Notes under the pieces: model-generated
Database searches by the model: none
What the model was told of the DNA's origin: nothing
Seen by the model: only the letters and a program-made list of their open reading frames with translations
Translations under genes and position numbers: made by a program
Source of the DNA: Colwellia polaris
GTDB lineage: Bacteria > Pseudomonadota > Gammaproteobacteria > Enterobacterales > Alteromonadaceae
Direction: 5' to 3'
Length of the DNA: 64,000 bases
NCBI RefSeq assembly: GCF_002104515.1
Contig: NZ_NBOE01000006.1
Coordinates: forward strand, 1-64,000
Shown: positions 26,582-36,994 of the stretch, piece after piece
How positions within the stretch are numbered: position 1 is the first letter of the stretch
How the letters are laid out: the number at the start of each line of letters is the position of its first letter

Positions 26582-26791
26582 CCCTTTTTTTTAAATAAAT
26601 GTTTGTTTGCCGATTTTTTCTACGTATTGTGCTTTTATGGAGCAGTTTTGTGGTTTTATTTCTTGTTTTGGCCGTTATTGGGGGATCTAAAGATTAAAAT
26701 ATCGAGGGAGAGTTCTATTAATTTTGGGGTTGAGTAAGAAAAAATTAATCACAAAAAGGTGCAATTTAATTATTTTTTATAAATTAAATGC
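26582..26791. other. Intergenic, no gene seen
   Basis: AT-rich stretch between the tRNA promoter and the yggX terminator. Confidence 0.4.
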
Positions 26792-26830
26792 AAAAAAGCA
26801 GGTAAATAATATTTATTTCCCTGCTTTTTT
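26792..26830 (-). terminator. Terminator after yggX
   Basis: AAAAAAGCAGG and CCTGCTTTTTT arms with a further self-complementary interior (GTAAATA/TATTTA). Works on either strand. Confidence 0.82.
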
Positions 26831-26849
26831 TAAATTTACTACGCGGTAA

Positions 26850-27122
26850 TTATTTTTTTTCTGGGGTGTAACCTTCGATTTCAGGTTCTTTACCGTCGAA
26901 TAAATACCCAACCATGGCAGTTTCTAAAAATGCACGGTCGTCGGGGTTCATCATGTTCATTTTCTTTTCGTTAATTAGCATGGTTTGCTTTTTTTGCCAA
27001 AGCCCCCAAGCTTCTTTCGAAATATTGTCAAAAATACGTTTGCCAATTTCACCCGGATAAAGTTGAAAACCAAGGCCTTCGGCTTCTTTTTGTAAGTTTT
27101 GGCAAAAAACGGTGCGGCTCAT
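26850..27122 (-). CDS. yggX: Probable Fe(2+)-trafficking protein YggX
   Basis: 90-residue cytosolic protein linked to iron handling and protection of Fe-S enzymes from oxidative damage. It has the family start [17 protein letters not shown] with the single reactive cysteine (C7), [17 protein letters not shown] and [15 protein letters not shown] 27122 is chosen; a TTG two codons earlier is not needed. It is encoded 44 bp after mutY, the usual mutY-yggX operon, which fits YggX protecting the Fe-S cluster of MutY. Confidence 0.96.
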   Translation of the reverse strand: MSRTVFCQNLQKEAEGLGFQLYPGEIGKRIFDNISKEAWGLWQKKQTMLINEKKMNMMNPDDRAFLETAMVGYLFDGKEPEIEGYTPEKK

Positions 27123-27166
27123 AATCAATTCTCTTTTTGTCTAATGTATTTGTATGGATAAATTAG

Positions 27167-28249
27167 TTAAACAGGTAGTTGTTCAAGCTGTTTAATTAAT
27201 TTTTGCGTTGAAGCAGCTAAACCCACTGACGCGACTGTGGCTAAATTGTACCATTGCAAGGTGCTATTTTCGCAAATTTCTTTTGCGGGTAGCATTTCGC
27301 AGTCTACAACAATAGCCTCTATGTCGAGATGAAAATGGCTAAATGTATGGCGAAACTTGTCTAACGCGAATGTGCTGGTTTGTTTTAGGTTAAGTTTAGT
27401 TAACAAGCTAGGCAGTTCGCTAGTATCTGACATTTCTAGAAAACACCATAAGCCTCCCCAAATACCTGCAGGAGGGCGCTTTTCCATCAGTACTTGTTGT
27501 TGAACGCGTGGAATAACCATAATAGTGTGTTTTTCAGGTATGGTTTTCTTCGGCTTTTTTTGTGGATAGCTTGCTTGCTCGTCGCTAGCACTTGCTAAGC
27601 AGCTAGCATTAAGCGGGCAAATGTCACACTTAGGTTTAGAGCGAGTGCAAACCATAGCGCCTAAGTCCATCATGGCCTGATTAAACTTTGCAACGCCAAC
27701 TTTTGGTGTTAATGCTTCAGTAATTGGCCATAAGGTTTTTTCATAAATAGCCTGGCCCGCATGGCCTTGTACTTTGTAGCAGCGCGCTAAAACGCGTTTT
27801 ACGTTTCCGTCTAAAATTGCATGGTGCTTATTTAACGCTAAGCTTAATATTGCACCAGCAGTTGAGCGACCAATACCGGCTAAGGCAATAACCTCGTCAA
27901 TATTTTCAGGGAATTTTCCTTGGTATTCGTCGCGTATTATTTTAGCTGTTTTGTGAAGGTTTCTTGCTCGTGCATAGTATCCAAGGCCGGTCCAGTGATG
28001 TAGTACGCTATCTTCATCTGCATTGGCTAAATCGATAATATTAGGAAAGCTTTCCATAAACCTTAAATAGTAAGGGATAACTGTTGCTACTTGCGTTTGC
28101 TGTAGCATAATTTCAGAAATCCAAACACGGTAAGGGGTTTTGTCTTGCTGCCATGGCAAGTGTTTTCTGCCTTGCAACTCAAACCAAGATAATACTTGGC
28201 CGCTAAATTGTTGCGCAGATTTGGCTGATATAGTGGTTTTATTTGTCAT
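27167..28249 (-). CDS. mutY: A/G-specific adenine DNA glycosylase
   Basis: Removes adenine mispaired with 8-oxoguanine. 360 residues: HhH-GPD fold with SEIMLQQTQ (catalytic Glu), the helix-hairpin-helix [12 protein letters not shown] with the following [10 protein letters not shown], an Fe-S cluster loop with C-x6-C-x2-C-x5-C ([17 protein letters not shown]), and a C-terminal Nudix-like domain that recognises 8-oxoG. The length is close to E. coli MutY (350). First gene of mutY-yggX, divergent from yggL. Confidence 0.96.
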   Translation of the reverse strand: MTNKTTISAKSAQQFSGQVLSWFELQGRKHLPWQQDKTPYRVWISEIMLQQTQVATVIPYYLRFMESFPNIIDLANADEDSVLHHWTGLGYYARARNLHKTAKIIRDEYQGKFPENIDEVIALAGIGRSTAGAILSLALNKHHAILDGNVKRVLARCYKVQGHAGQAIYEKTLWPITEALTPKVGVAKFNQAMMDLGAMVCTRSKPKCDICPLNASCLASASDEQASYPQKKPKKTIPEKHTIMVIPRVQQQVLMEKRPPAGIWGGLWCFLEMSDTSELPSLLTKLNLKQTSTFALDKFRHTFSHFHLDIEAIVVDCEMLPAKEICENSTLQWYNLATVASVGLAASTQKLIKQLEQLPV

Positions 28250-28378
28250 AATGGCGACAGTGTAGCGAATAAAGCTGAGATTTTCATTGCAAAAATTTCT
28301 ATTGCCACTATCCTCACGCTCAAGAGTAAATATTTATAAAAATTAGCCTTGGCTTGGGCCAAGTCGTAAGGATTTAAA

Positions 28379-28717
28379 ATGAAAATAGATGCAAAAAACC
28401 GTAGCAACCGTTTACGTAAAAAATTACGTGTTGATGAGTTTCAAGAGTTAGGTTTCGATATTGCGTGGAAACTAGATGATGGCGCTGATGATGAAACAAT
28501 TGATGCATTTTTAACGAAATTTTTTGATGAAGCAATTGATCCAAACGGTTTAGGCTTTGGCGGTGAAGGCGATACTTTATGGCATGGTTTAATCTGTACA
28601 CAGCAATTAGGTAAGTGTACTGAAGAGCATCGCCAATTAGTTGATAAGTGGTTAACAGATAATGGCGCTAGCTCAGTTACGGTAGGTCCATTATACGACG
28701 TTTGGTGGGCAGAGTAA
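28379..28717 (+). CDS. yggL: YggL family (DUF469) protein
   Basis: 112 residues matching YggL, a small 50S-associated protein: N-terminal RNRSNRLRKKLRVDEFQELGF-like segment, DDETIDAFLTKFFDEAI, and a C-terminal WLTDNGASSVTVGPLYDVWW. In E. coli yggL lies beside trmB; here trmB is 2.9 kb away, separated by a channel and a chemoreceptor gene. TAAGGATTTAAA precedes the ATG. Confidence 0.93.
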   Translation: MKIDAKNRSNRLRKKLRVDEFQELGFDIAWKLDDGADDETIDAFLTKFFDEAIDPNGLGFGGEGDTLWHGLICTQQLGKCTEEHRQLVDKWLTDNGASSVTVGPLYDVWWAE

Positions 28718-28742
28718 TCATTTAGCCTAACATCCGTTAAGT

Positions 28743-28777
28743 GCTATTCAAGCTAGCACCTTGCTAGCTTGAATAGC
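28743..28777. terminator. 16-bp perfect hairpin between convergent genes
   Basis: GCTATTCAAGCTAGCA, loop CCT, then the exact complement. It lies 25 bp after yggL and just past the end of the channel gene. It lacks a T run but by position is likely the shared transcript end. Confidence 0.6.
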
Positions 28778-28782
28778 GTGAT

Positions 28783-29469
28783 TTAGAAGTGATATTTTGC
28801 TAATAAATTTAAATTTTTCTCGTCAACCCCATCTATCCCAAACTTATTTTGCCAATAAACATATTCAAACCCAACAAAGAAGTTTGTCTTTAAATTTAAG
28901 TGCTCTGCTAGATTGTACTTTAATTGAGAAGTCAAATTCATACTTGAATGCTGATCTCCAGTTGCAATAACATAGTCAATAAAACCGTCATAAGTTAATG
29001 GGCCAATAGGTAGCGCCCAAGTAAAGGTAACTTGTTGATTGTTTTTTGCTGAGTCATTATTGCGGTGATAAATGTTGATGTTAGCGTAAGTAAAGTTAGG
29101 GATATTTAGCTTGGTACCTAGACCAACTAAGTAATGAGTGAAACCATCGCCAATTTCTGCTGTTGTAGCAATATAGATATTTTCGAATGCTTGATTTTTA
29201 TAATCTGAAATTTGCAGCCGAGGCGCAATTTCAGCATAAGTTTCTTTGTCGCCATTTGATGAGTGAAGACGATCAACAAATAAAAAGCTATCTCCCCAGC
29301 TATAACCCGCGGCATGTTCGAAGGTAAATACAGTACGTTTATTATCACCAACTTCATAATCGTTGCCTCGCAATAATGTGGCACTGACATCTGACCATAA
29401 TGTTTCTGCAACACTATTAAAGGCGGTAATTGCGCTAAACGTAAATATTGCTATGGTATATAGCTTCAT
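28783..29469 (-). CDS. Outer-membrane channel, OmpK/Tsx family
   Basis: 228 residues with a signal peptide (to VAE, about residue 22) and a beta-barrel pattern ending in aromatic Phe (KYHF). Features of the nucleoside-specific channel-forming Tsx/OmpK family are SDVSATLLRGNDYE, RTVFTFEHAAGYSWGDSFLFVDRLHS and FEYVYWQNKFGI. It probably passes nucleosides or similar solutes across the outer membrane. It starts only 9 bp after the chemoreceptor gene on the same strand, so the two are likely co-transcribed. Confidence 0.85.
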   Translation of the reverse strand: MKLYTIAIFTFSAITAFNSVAETLWSDVSATLLRGNDYEVGDNKRTVFTFEHAAGYSWGDSFLFVDRLHSSNGDKETYAEIAPRLQISDYKNQAFENIYIATTAEIGDGFTHYLVGLGTKLNIPNFTYANINIYHRNNDSAKNNQQVTFTWALPIGPLTYDGFIDYVIATGDQHSSMNLTSQLKYNLAEHLNLKTNFFVGFEYVYWQNKFGIDGVDEKNLNLLAKYHF

Positions 29470-29478
29470 ATAATTTCC

Positions 29479-31422
29479 TTATTCGGTTTTAAATTGTGAC
29501 ACTAAACTTTGCAACTGATGCTTCTGTACATCAAGTTCATTCATTACCTGTGATGTACTGTCTGATAATATAGATATTTCTGTTGCCATGTCAGCAATTT
29601 TCGTCACATTCTGATTAAGTTCATCAATTACACTTGCTTGCTCTTTGGTTGCGGTTGCTACTTGAACGTTCATCGCGGTAATTTCTTTGATATCAGAAAC
29701 CACTTCGCTCAATACGAGCTTCGCGTCATTTGTTTTGCTTAGCCCTTGTGTTGCCAAATTGGTATTTTCCTGCATGGCACTTACTGTTTCGTTGGCTTGT
29801 CCTTGTAAGCGTTGTATAACGTCGTTTATTTCTTTTGTCGAGCTTTGAGTTCTTCCGGCTAAGGTGCGTACTTCGTCAGCAACAACGGCAAATCCACGAC
29901 CTTGTTCGCCGGCTCTGGCTGCCTCAATAGCGGCATTTAGTGCAAGTAAATTTGTTTGTTCAGAAATACTACTGATAGTGTCAATTACCGAGCTTATGGT
30001 TTGTGTTTGTAGCGCTAATTGGGTTATTTTTTCTTGGGTAGTATGATTGCTTTCTTGGAGCTTAAGCATAACATCACTAGATTCATCAACCCTCTGACTT
30101 GAAACGCTAATTTGTTTTTCTGACGTTTCTGTTTTAGTGGCTGTACTGCCTGCTAGTTCGCTAACTTCTTGAATGCTATGGCTCATTTCATTTGTTGCGG
30201 TTGCCACAGATTCAGATTCTATTTGTTGACTCATCACTAAGCTGTTTACGGTGTTGCCCATTTCTCGTAATTGCTCGAAAGATGTTGTCATAACATTTTC
30301 TGCTTTTTTTATCTCAACCATAATCTCTTGAACTTTAATTAAAATGGCATTAAAACCTTTAGCTAGCAGCCCAAGCTCATTGGTTCGACTATCGTCTAAT
30401 CGTAAGGTTAAATCACCCCCTATATCTGCCATTTCAAGTAATCTATCGCCGATCAGTACAATGGGTTTTGTGATGCGATTAGCAACCAATACCATTAGTA
30501 AAATAAAACTTATTACAATAATAAGTGTAAATATGGCTGTTTTACTTAGCGCTGTATGAATTTTTGATAATGGCTCTGACTGAGGTAGCATTGCGAAAAC
30601 TTTCCAGTTTACTTCAGGCAAACCAACACTAGCAACGTAGAAGTGATCACCGTTATGTGTTACATGATCAAAAATATAATCGCTTCCATTAGTGAGTAAC
30701 TTCCCACTTGTACTACTAAAGCCATCGAGTTGTTGTAATGTTTTCGAAGCAAGCTTTTCTATTTGTGGATGTATGATGACGTTACCTTGATAATCAGTCA
30801 CAAAGACATAACCATTTTCGCCTACTTTATTTGATAATATGTCAGCACTAATTTCATCTACAGGATAGCCCAAACCTGCAATCGCTAAGTTTTTTCCGCC
30901 GTGCTCTACTTTATAATTAATAAATGCGGTTAATTTTGATGTGCCTTCCTCGAGATCAAACGCTATTTCAAAAGGCTTGTTTTGTTGTATAAATTTATAA
31001 AACCAAGCATCAGTTTGTTGATTTATAGTTTTAATTACACCGGTTTGATTAAGATAGTTATTAGAAACATTCGACACCCAAAAAACCGTTAATGCATTAT
31101 TCTTCTCTTGCATATGCTTAAGGAAATCGACAGCTTGTTGTTGTCCACTTTCGGGCTCTCCTGCCATAGCCCAGTCAATTAAAAATTTGTTTTGTGTAAT
31201 GGATTTAGAAAGCTCAAGTGGTGTACTAAGTTTAAGTTTTATTCTAGCTTCAATTTTTGCTAATTGGTTTGGGAGTAAATCCTGTTCAATATTACGTTCA
31301 AAAACAGAAGTGAAAATATTACTGTTTAGGGCAAGTGTGACAATAGACAAAGTGACCAGTGAAGCTGAAATTACTACAATAAGTGATTTTCTTATTGAAA
31401 TGTTATTAAGCCAATTACTCAC
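29479..31422 (-). CDS. Methyl-accepting chemotaxis protein
   Basis: 647 residues: membrane segment (about 13-33), a large periplasmic double-Cache ligand domain ([34 protein letters not shown]), second membrane segment (about 290-310), HAMP domain, and a signalling domain with the hairpin tip [20 protein letters not shown] and [15 protein letters not shown]. The Cache domain directly binds small ligands such as amino or organic acids; the ligand is not predictable here. Co-transcribed with the Tsx-like channel, which may supply the same compound. Confidence 0.95.
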   Translation of the reverse strand: MSNWLNNISIRKSLIVVISASLVTLSIVTLALNSNIFTSVFERNIEQDLLPNQLAKIEARIKLKLSTPLELSKSITQNKFLIDWAMAGEPESGQQQAVDFLKHMQEKNNALTVFWVSNVSNNYLNQTGVIKTINQQTDAWFYKFIQQNKPFEIAFDLEEGTSKLTAFINYKVEHGGKNLAIAGLGYPVDEISADILSNKVGENGYVFVTDYQGNVIIHPQIEKLASKTLQQLDGFSSTSGKLLTNGSDYIFDHVTHNGDHFYVASVGLPEVNWKVFAMLPQSEPLSKIHTALSKTAIFTLIIVISFILLMVLVANRITKPIVLIGDRLLEMADIGGDLTLRLDDSRTNELGLLAKGFNAILIKVQEIMVEIKKAENVMTTSFEQLREMGNTVNSLVMSQQIESESVATATNEMSHSIQEVSELAGSTATKTETSEKQISVSSQRVDESSDVMLKLQESNHTTQEKITQLALQTQTISSVIDTISSISEQTNLLALNAAIEAARAGEQGRGFAVVADEVRTLAGRTQSSTKEINDVIQRLQGQANETVSAMQENTNLATQGLSKTNDAKLVLSEVVSDIKEITAMNVQVATATKEQASVIDELNQNVTKIADMATEISILSDSTSQVMNELDVQKHQLQSLVSQFKTE

Positions 31423-31570
31423 AAGTACCTCTCGTTAATTTTCTTGTTTATACTATAGTTGTAGACCACTAAAACTTATTTCACAATTTGCACAGGTAAA
31501 GTTATTTGTGTTTGAATTTATTTGCTGAAACATAGATAATATGCGCCTTGATTTTTCTTTAAGAACGACT

Positions 31571-32296
31571 ATGACTGAAAGAACCCATAAAACTATTGAG
31601 CAAGCAGAACAAGAAGGTAAGTACATTCGAAAAGTACGTAGCTTTGTTAAACGTGAAGGGCGCCTGACTAATGGTCAAGCTAAAGCCTTAGAAGAGTTTT
31701 GGGGTACTATGGGCTTAAACCACACAGATGGTTTACTTGATTTTAGTACTTTGTTTGCAAACAATAATCCTGTTGTGCTTGAAATAGGTTTTGGTATGGG
31801 CAAGTCGCTGGTAGAAATGGCAAAAAATGCCCCTGAGCTTAACTTTATTGGTGTTGAAGTTCATCGTCCTGGTGTTGGCGCTTGTATTGGTTTAGCACAG
31901 GAAGAAGGTGTAAATAACCTTAAAGTTTATGAGCACGATGCTATTGAAGTTTTAGCCGATTGTATTCCCGCTGAAAGTTTAACAACCGTACAGTTGTTTT
32001 TCCCTGATCCTTGGCATAAAAAGAAGCACCATAAGCGCCGTATTGTTCAAGCTAGTTTTGTTGAAGCTATTCGTGAAAAGTTAAAAGTTGGTGGTGTGTT
32101 TCATATGGCAACCGACTGGGAAAATTACGCTGAATGCATGTTAGAAGATATGACCTCGGCACCTGGTTACAAAAATTTATCAGCGAACAATGATTATGTA
32201 CCACGTCCAGACTCTCGCCCATTAACTAAGTTTGAAGACCGTGGTCAAAACTTAGGTCATGGCGTGTGGGATTTACAGTTTGAAAAGTTAGCGTAA
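31571..32296 (+). CDS. trmB: tRNA (guanine-N7-)-methyltransferase
   Basis: Adds m7G at position 46 of tRNAs. 241 residues from ATG 31571 ([30 protein letters not shown]). Motifs: [17 protein letters not shown] (SAM site), [36 protein letters not shown] (catalytic Asp) and PLTKFEDRG at the end. An ATG at 31541 would add ten residues without a better ribosome binding site. Followed by a strong terminator. Confidence 0.94.
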   Translation: MTERTHKTIEQAEQEGKYIRKVRSFVKREGRLTNGQAKALEEFWGTMGLNHTDGLLDFSTLFANNNPVVLEIGFGMGKSLVEMAKNAPELNFIGVEVHRPGVGACIGLAQEEGVNNLKVYEHDAIEVLADCIPAESLTTVQLFFPDPWHKKKHHKRRIVQASFVEAIREKLKVGGVFHMATDWENYAECMLEDMTSAPGYKNLSANNDYVPRPDSRPLTKFEDRGQNLGHGVWDLQFEKLA

Positions 32297-32333
32297 TTTT
32301 GTAACGCGTATAAGCTTAACAAAGTAATTAATG

Positions 32334-32360
32334 AAAAAAGAGCGAAGTCGCTCTTTTTTT
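32334..32360 (+). terminator. Terminator after trmB
   Basis: AAAAAAGAGCG, loop AAG, and the complementary arm with a T7 run. Confidence 0.88.
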
Positions 32361-32412
32361 ATCTTTGAAATATGCGTTTTAGCTTATACCGAGCGGATTA
32401 AATATTAATGAA

Positions 32413-32769
32413 CTAACGGTGCAGTTTATCTCGTTCAACATGAAATAGGTGCTGACTATTTCGTAAGTTTCCCGTTGATTTTAACCATTGTTCATCAATA
32501 ATCTCTCGCATTAATGCTGCTTGCAACACTCTACCTGCTGAAACACTCCAGTAAAGTATAGTCGCTTCTTGATGTGCAGAGTTATTCGGTAAATGCTCTG
32601 ACCGTGTTTGCGACATTTCTTCAATAATATTCGCGATAACTTTGGGTTTTAATTCTTGTATTATTTGACGTTTAAATTGGGTGAAATGTTTAGCACGCAT
32701 AAACTGCCAAATTAACCAAGCCAAAAACACAACCGCGATAACTGCAATAATTTCCAAAACTATACTCAA
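32413..32769 (-). CDS. Hypothetical single-TM protein
   Basis: 118 residues. One N-terminal membrane helix (about 4-24, IIAVIAVVFLAWLIWQF), then a charged helical cytoplasmic or periplasmic part (FKRQIIQELKPKVIANIIEEM...ATILYWSVSAGRVLQAALMREI). Family not recognised. Stands alone between trmB and the miniature element at 32872. The codon use looks native. Confidence 0.65.
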   Translation of the reverse strand: MSIVLEIIAVIAVVFLAWLIWQFMRAKHFTQFKRQIIQELKPKVIANIIEEMSQTRSEHLPNNSAHQEATILYWSVSAGRVLQAALMREIIDEQWLKSTGNLRNSQHLFHVERDKLHR

Positions 32770-32871
32770 GTAATTCTATTTAAAATCGACAATATCATAA
32801 CAGGATTTAAATCTTGTCTATATTTTTTTATGTTGTTTTTTATACTGTTTATTTTCAATTTTATCTTATGT

Positions 32872-33102
32872 AACCTGAACTCTGGATAATGAGTGCTTGA
32901 AACTCAAGTGAACCAAAAGCTTAGGTAATAAAGTAAATGCTATAGCCAGGTGAACATCACGAATAGATATCATCAATGCTTCATTTTATGCCATTTCCAA
33001 GGCAAAACGTTTATGAATAGCGGGCTATTTATCGACGTTTTAGCGCAGAAAATGGCTTAAAAGGGAACATTGAGCAAGTGCTGCTTATCCAGAGTTCAGG
33101 TT
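32872..33102. mobile_element. 231-bp MITE-like element, copy A
   Basis: Terminal inverted repeats AACCTGAACTCTGGATAA and TTATCCAGAGTTCAGGTT are perfect, flanked on both sides by ATGT (32868-32871, 33103-33106) as a likely 4-bp target duplication. A second copy of identical length lies inverted at 50327. Non-coding. The interior has the palindromic core AATAGCGGGCTATT (33016-33029). Moved by a transposase not seen here (inference). Confidence 0.85.
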
Positions 33103-33143
33103 ATGTAATAACCATCGTAAAACAAGACGGTGCAGTAATATGT

Positions 33144-33620
33144 TTAGGGTTTAAATTGTGCGCCTTCGTGCATTAATAATTTAGCCTTCAGTGCTAAACC
33201 ACCAGCATAACCAGTTAACTTGCCATTACTACCAATAACTCGGTGACAAGGTACAATTAATGCGATTGGGTTGGCGCCATTTGCTGTACCTACTGCTCTA
33301 ACGGCTTTTTCGTTATTAATACTTTTTGCGATCCAGCCATAACTTTTAGTTTCACCACAAGGTATTTCGGTTAATGCTTGCCACACTTGTTTTTGAAAGT
33401 TAGTACCTTTTGGCGCTAAGGGTAGATCAAAGTGCTTTCTCTCACCGCTAAAATATTCATCTAATTGTTTTACAACTTTAGTGAATTTACTGTGGTTTTC
33501 AGATAAGCCAGTAAAATCAATTGGAGATTTTCCAGTTTGAAAGGCGAGGGCACTTAACCCTTGCTCGTTTGCCGTTAAAGCAATTTCCCCTAATGGAGAT
33601 TGATAAATACAGTAATACAT
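33144..33620 (-). CDS. ogt: Methylated-DNA--protein-cysteine methyltransferase
   Basis: Repairs O6-methylguanine by suicidal methyl transfer to a cysteine. 158 residues with the active site PCHRVIG (C125), the preceding helix-turn-helix TNFQKQVWQALTEIPCGETKSYGWIA and GYAGGLALKAKLL at the end. It lies 40 bp downstream of the Ada-AlkA fusion gene on the same strand. Together they form an alkylation-damage repair operon. Confidence 0.93.
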   Translation of the reverse strand: MYYCIYQSPLGEIALTANEQGLSALAFQTGKSPIDFTGLSENHSKFTKVVKQLDEYFSGERKHFDLPLAPKGTNFQKQVWQALTEIPCGETKSYGWIAKSINNEKAVRAVGTANGANPIALIVPCHRVIGSNGKLTGYAGGLALKAKLLMHEGAQFKP

Positions 33621-33660
33621 GTTTTTGCGTCCTTAGAAATTTGTCTTTTGTACATTATTT

Positions 33661-35094
33661 TTATTGTGTTGCCAGCGATTGCCATAAATAAATAGCAGCA
33701 TAAGCTCGCCAAGGGCGCCAATTTTCAGCCAATGTGAGTATATCTTTATTCTTAGGTTTAACTTCATTAAAAGTAAGGGCTTTAATAATGCCTAAATCAG
33801 CACTAGGAAATGCGTCTGGGTCGCTTAAACCTCGCATACCAATATAGTTGACTGTCCATGGCCCTATGCCTTTAAGTTTTGTTAATGAAGCTTCTAATTC
33901 TTCAATGGTTAAACCTTTGGAAAATATATTTTCATGTTGTTGAAAGTAAGTAACCCAAGTTTGTAATGTGGCAATGCGAGAGCGTGTTAAGCCAATGTCT
34001 TGATAATCTACATTCATGAGCGCTGCAATTTTTGGGAAGTACTTTGTTGTATTAATATTATCTGGCTGCTCAATATCAACAACATTTTCGCCATATTTTT
34101 CTACAATGCGTTGGGCCAAAGTTGTTGCGCCTTTAACCGATATTTGTTGACCTAAAATAGCTCGGATTGAAAACTCAAAAATATCCCAACAACCCGGTAA
34201 ACGCAGACCTGGAAATTTTTCGATTACAGCTGCTAATGTGGGGTGAGATTTTAAATGCTGATGGATAAGTTGCATGTCGGCATCTAGGTCGAACATTCGT
34301 CTAACGCGGGCAATAATTTGATTTAAATAGCTATAGTCAGTTAAATTAACAGTAAGGTTTAAAGCACTTTTATTCTCGTGATGCGTTACTTTTATCCAGC
34401 CTTGGCAATTATCTAACTCTAGGGTACGAAAATAATGTTCTGTAGTAATATCTTCAATATTACTCATTTTTCTTGAACGAAAAAAGCTCAGCATTAATGG
34501 CCAGTCAAATGGTGCTTTATAGGGTAATAAAATAGTAACTTGGTTATCTGTTGTTGGTGATTTTTTACCTCTGATCTCACTTGGAGATACTTTGTAAGCC
34601 TGCAAAATTACTTCATTAAATCGACGGATACTGTTAAAACCTGCCGCGAAACCCACGTCAGTAATACTTAAACTTGTTGATATAAGTAATTTATGAGCAA
34701 GCAACAAACGTTGTTGATGAAAAAACTCACTCGGTGGAAGTCCATAATATTGCATAAACAAACGTCGAATTTGTCTGTCACTGGTTTCTAGTTGCTCAGC
34801 ACATTTTTGCAAACTGTAATTATTCTCGTAATAGGCTTGGGTAATTTGTTTTATTTTTCTAGGTAATGGCAAATGTGGCGCAAGTTGCGGAAAACATCGT
34901 TTACAAGGTCGAAAGCCTGATTGTTGTGCAAGTTCAGCATTTGCATAGTAAGTGACATTTTCTGGCTTTGGAGGCCTTGCCGGACAAATAGGACGGCAAA
35001 AAATGCCCGTTGTGATCACCGCGGTAAAAAATTTACCATCGAAGCGAGCATCTCGACTTAAACGTGCATTTTCACAAACTTCTATACTGAACAT
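33661..35094 (-). CDS. Ada-type regulator fused to AlkA-like 3-methyladenine glycosylase
   Basis: 477 residues in three parts. (1) An N-terminal Ada metal-binding methyl-phosphotriester domain with C33, C37, C64 and C67 (FCRPICPARPP, RPCKRC). (2) An AraC helix-turn-helix (SLQKCAEQLETSDRQIRRLF, SITDVGFAAGFNSIRRFNE). (3) An AlkA N-terminal domain and HhH-GPD glycosylase with ILGQQISVKGA, LKGIGPWTVNYI and catalytic D433 in FPSADLG. The C-terminal methyltransferase of E. coli Ada is missing and supplied by the separate ogt next door. The protein probably senses methylation, activates its own operon and excises alkylated bases. Confidence 0.92.
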   Translation of the reverse strand: MFSIEVCENARLSRDARFDGKFFTAVITTGIFCRPICPARPPKPENVTYYANAELAQQSGFRPCKRCFPQLAPHLPLPRKIKQITQAYYENNYSLQKCAEQLETSDRQIRRLFMQYYGLPPSEFFHQQRLLLAHKLLISTSLSITDVGFAAGFNSIRRFNEVILQAYKVSPSEIRGKKSPTTDNQVTILLPYKAPFDWPLMLSFFRSRKMSNIEDITTEHYFRTLELDNCQGWIKVTHHENKSALNLTVNLTDYSYLNQIIARVRRMFDLDADMQLIHQHLKSHPTLAAVIEKFPGLRLPGCWDIFEFSIRAILGQQISVKGATTLAQRIVEKYGENVVDIEQPDNINTTKYFPKIAALMNVDYQDIGLTRSRIATLQTWVTYFQQHENIFSKGLTIEELEASLTKLKGIGPWTVNYIGMRGLSDPDAFPSADLGIIKALTFNEVKPKNKDILTLAENWRPWRAYAAIYLWQSLATQ

Positions 35095-35380
35095 ACTTTT
35101 CCTAAATTTACTTTTTGAGCGCTAACTTAATTACTGAGTGATCATACGGCAGATAATGTAAATAACTAGCGATAATCGGACACCACCTAAAATATAAGCA
35201 ATTTACTTTAAATTAACACTGATGAGGCATATAGTGATTAATAGATTAAATTAAAGCGATTAGTGTTATTACCCAAGCATAGCTATTTTTTAATCTGGTG
35301 AATATATTCAACTAAAGTTTGCTATTCCGCTAAGCTATAAGCTAAAACTTACAATAAACTAGCAATTGATAAATATAGGC

Positions 35381-36994
35381 ATGAATAAAGTAATGAATGA
35401 AAAAAGTGCATTTAATAGTAAATTAAGCCGGCGTGTCTTTATTTACATTTTTTTGTGCAGTGCTTTATTGTCAGTGGCTTCTACTTTTATTCAATTGTAT
35501 GTCGATTTTCAAGATGGTGTGGTAAGGTTAGATAAGCGTTTTGATAATATTGAATTAAGTTATAAGCAATCAATTTCTACTAGCTTATGGGATTTTAATG
35601 AGGAGCTCATCGAACAACAAATTGCCGGCGTACAGCGACTTCCCGATATTCGCCATGTGCAACTAACAACAACTTTTGGGAAAATATATCAAGTTGGTAA
35701 CCGTGTAAAAGAAGCTAAAAAAGTTGAAAGCTACCCTATTGTTTTTGAAGGCACTGCAATAGGTAATATGACTATTTCTGCCGACTATCAAGATATATAT
35801 AATCACTTATGGCAAAAAGCTGGTTTTATTGTTTTTACTGAATTTATTAAAATTTTTATCGTTGCACTCTGTACTTTTTTTATTGTTCATTGGTTTATCA
35901 CCCGCCATCTATATCGAATTACCCTTTATTCTCAAGCGATGAGTGGAGATAGCTTAGACAGACCTTTAATGTTAGAGAATAGGAGCAATAAAACTGACGA
36001 ACTCGACGAATTGGTTGCTGCAATTAACGATATGCGTCTGACACTTCAAAACGACATCATTAAACTAGAAGATGCTGAGAATGCATTGATTAACCTTAAC
36101 GGTGATTTAGAAATTAAGGTTTATGAACGAACGTCGAAACTTTCTGAAAGTAATCAGCAATTACAGCGTTCGCTTGATGCACTAACCTTGGCCAAAGATC
36201 AATTAGTACAGTCAGAAAAAATGGCATCATTGGGGCAATTAGTAGCAGGTGTTGCACATGAGGTGAATACGCCGTTAGGTATTTGTGTTACGTCGCTTAG
36301 TGCGATGAAAGAAAAGTTTACTGAGCTGGAGCAATCGCTTAGTAGTGAAACTTTAACCAAAAAGCAACTAACTACGATGTTGGTTCTGTTTGAGGAATAT
36401 GAAAAAATTATTGATCGTAGTCTACATAAAGCGGTTGATTTAATTCGAGGCTTTAAATCTGTAGCGGTTGAATATCATACCGATCCTAAAATAAAAATTA
36501 ATCTATACCAACATGTTCATGACATTGTAAATACAGTGAAAACTTTATTTAAACAGAAAAATTATACAATTAATATACTTGTTAACGAGGATATTAATTT
36601 GGTTACTTTTCCCAGTGCTTGGAATCAAATATTAACGAATTTTCTGACTAACTCACATTATCACGGTTTTGAAAATACTCAAGATGGTGAAATTTCTATT
36701 AAATTTGAATTGAATGATGAAAGCCTTGTGCTGACTTATCAAGATAACGGTAAAGGGTTAGATGACAAAGTTAAAGACAAAGTATTCGATCCCTTTGTTA
36801 CTACAAAGCGTGGTCTAGGCGGCTCAGGCTTAGGGATGAATATTGTGTATAACTTAGTTAATACTAAACTTCGCGGAAGTATTAAGCATGTATCTGTTGA
36901 ACAAGGGTGCTGTTTTGTTGTTGAGGCACCTTTAGAGGGAAGCTCTAATGACACCGATAGCGAAGCTGGGCCGGAGTTAACCTTAATTCCATAG
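35381..36994 (+). CDS. Sensor histidine kinase (orphan)
   Basis: About 537 residues from ATG 35381. Membrane helix (about 16-38), periplasmic sensor region with SLWDFNEELIEQQ, second helix (about 155-178), HAMP-like linker, coiled coil (about 225-280), then a kinase with H-box VAHEVNTPLG, N-box NQILTNFLTNSHYHGF, and G-boxes DNGKGL and GGSGLGMNIV. No response regulator adjoins it. A very similar kinase lies at 61619. Several starts are possible (TTG 35366, ATG 35381, ATG 35393). A 14-bp tandem repeat begins at its 3' end. Confidence 0.88.
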   Translation: MNKVMNEKSAFNSKLSRRVFIYIFLCSALLSVASTFIQLYVDFQDGVVRLDKRFDNIELSYKQSISTSLWDFNEELIEQQIAGVQRLPDIRHVQLTTTFGKIYQVGNRVKEAKKVESYPIVFEGTAIGNMTISADYQDIYNHLWQKAGFIVFTEFIKIFIVALCTFFIVHWFITRHLYRITLYSQAMSGDSLDRPLMLENRSNKTDELDELVAAINDMRLTLQNDIIKLEDAENALINLNGDLEIKVYERTSKLSESNQQLQRSLDALTLAKDQLVQSEKMASLGQLVAGVAHEVNTPLGICVTSLSAMKEKFTELEQSLSSETLTKKQLTTMLVLFEEYEKIIDRSLHKAVDLIRGFKSVAVEYHTDPKIKINLYQHVHDIVNTVKTLFKQKNYTINILVNEDINLVTFPSAWNQILTNFLTNSHYHGFENTQDGEISIKFELNDESLVLTYQDNGKGLDDKVKDKVFDPFVTTKRGLGGSGLGMNIVYNLVNTKLRGSIKHVSVEQGCCFVVEAPLEGSSNDTDSEAGPELTLIP

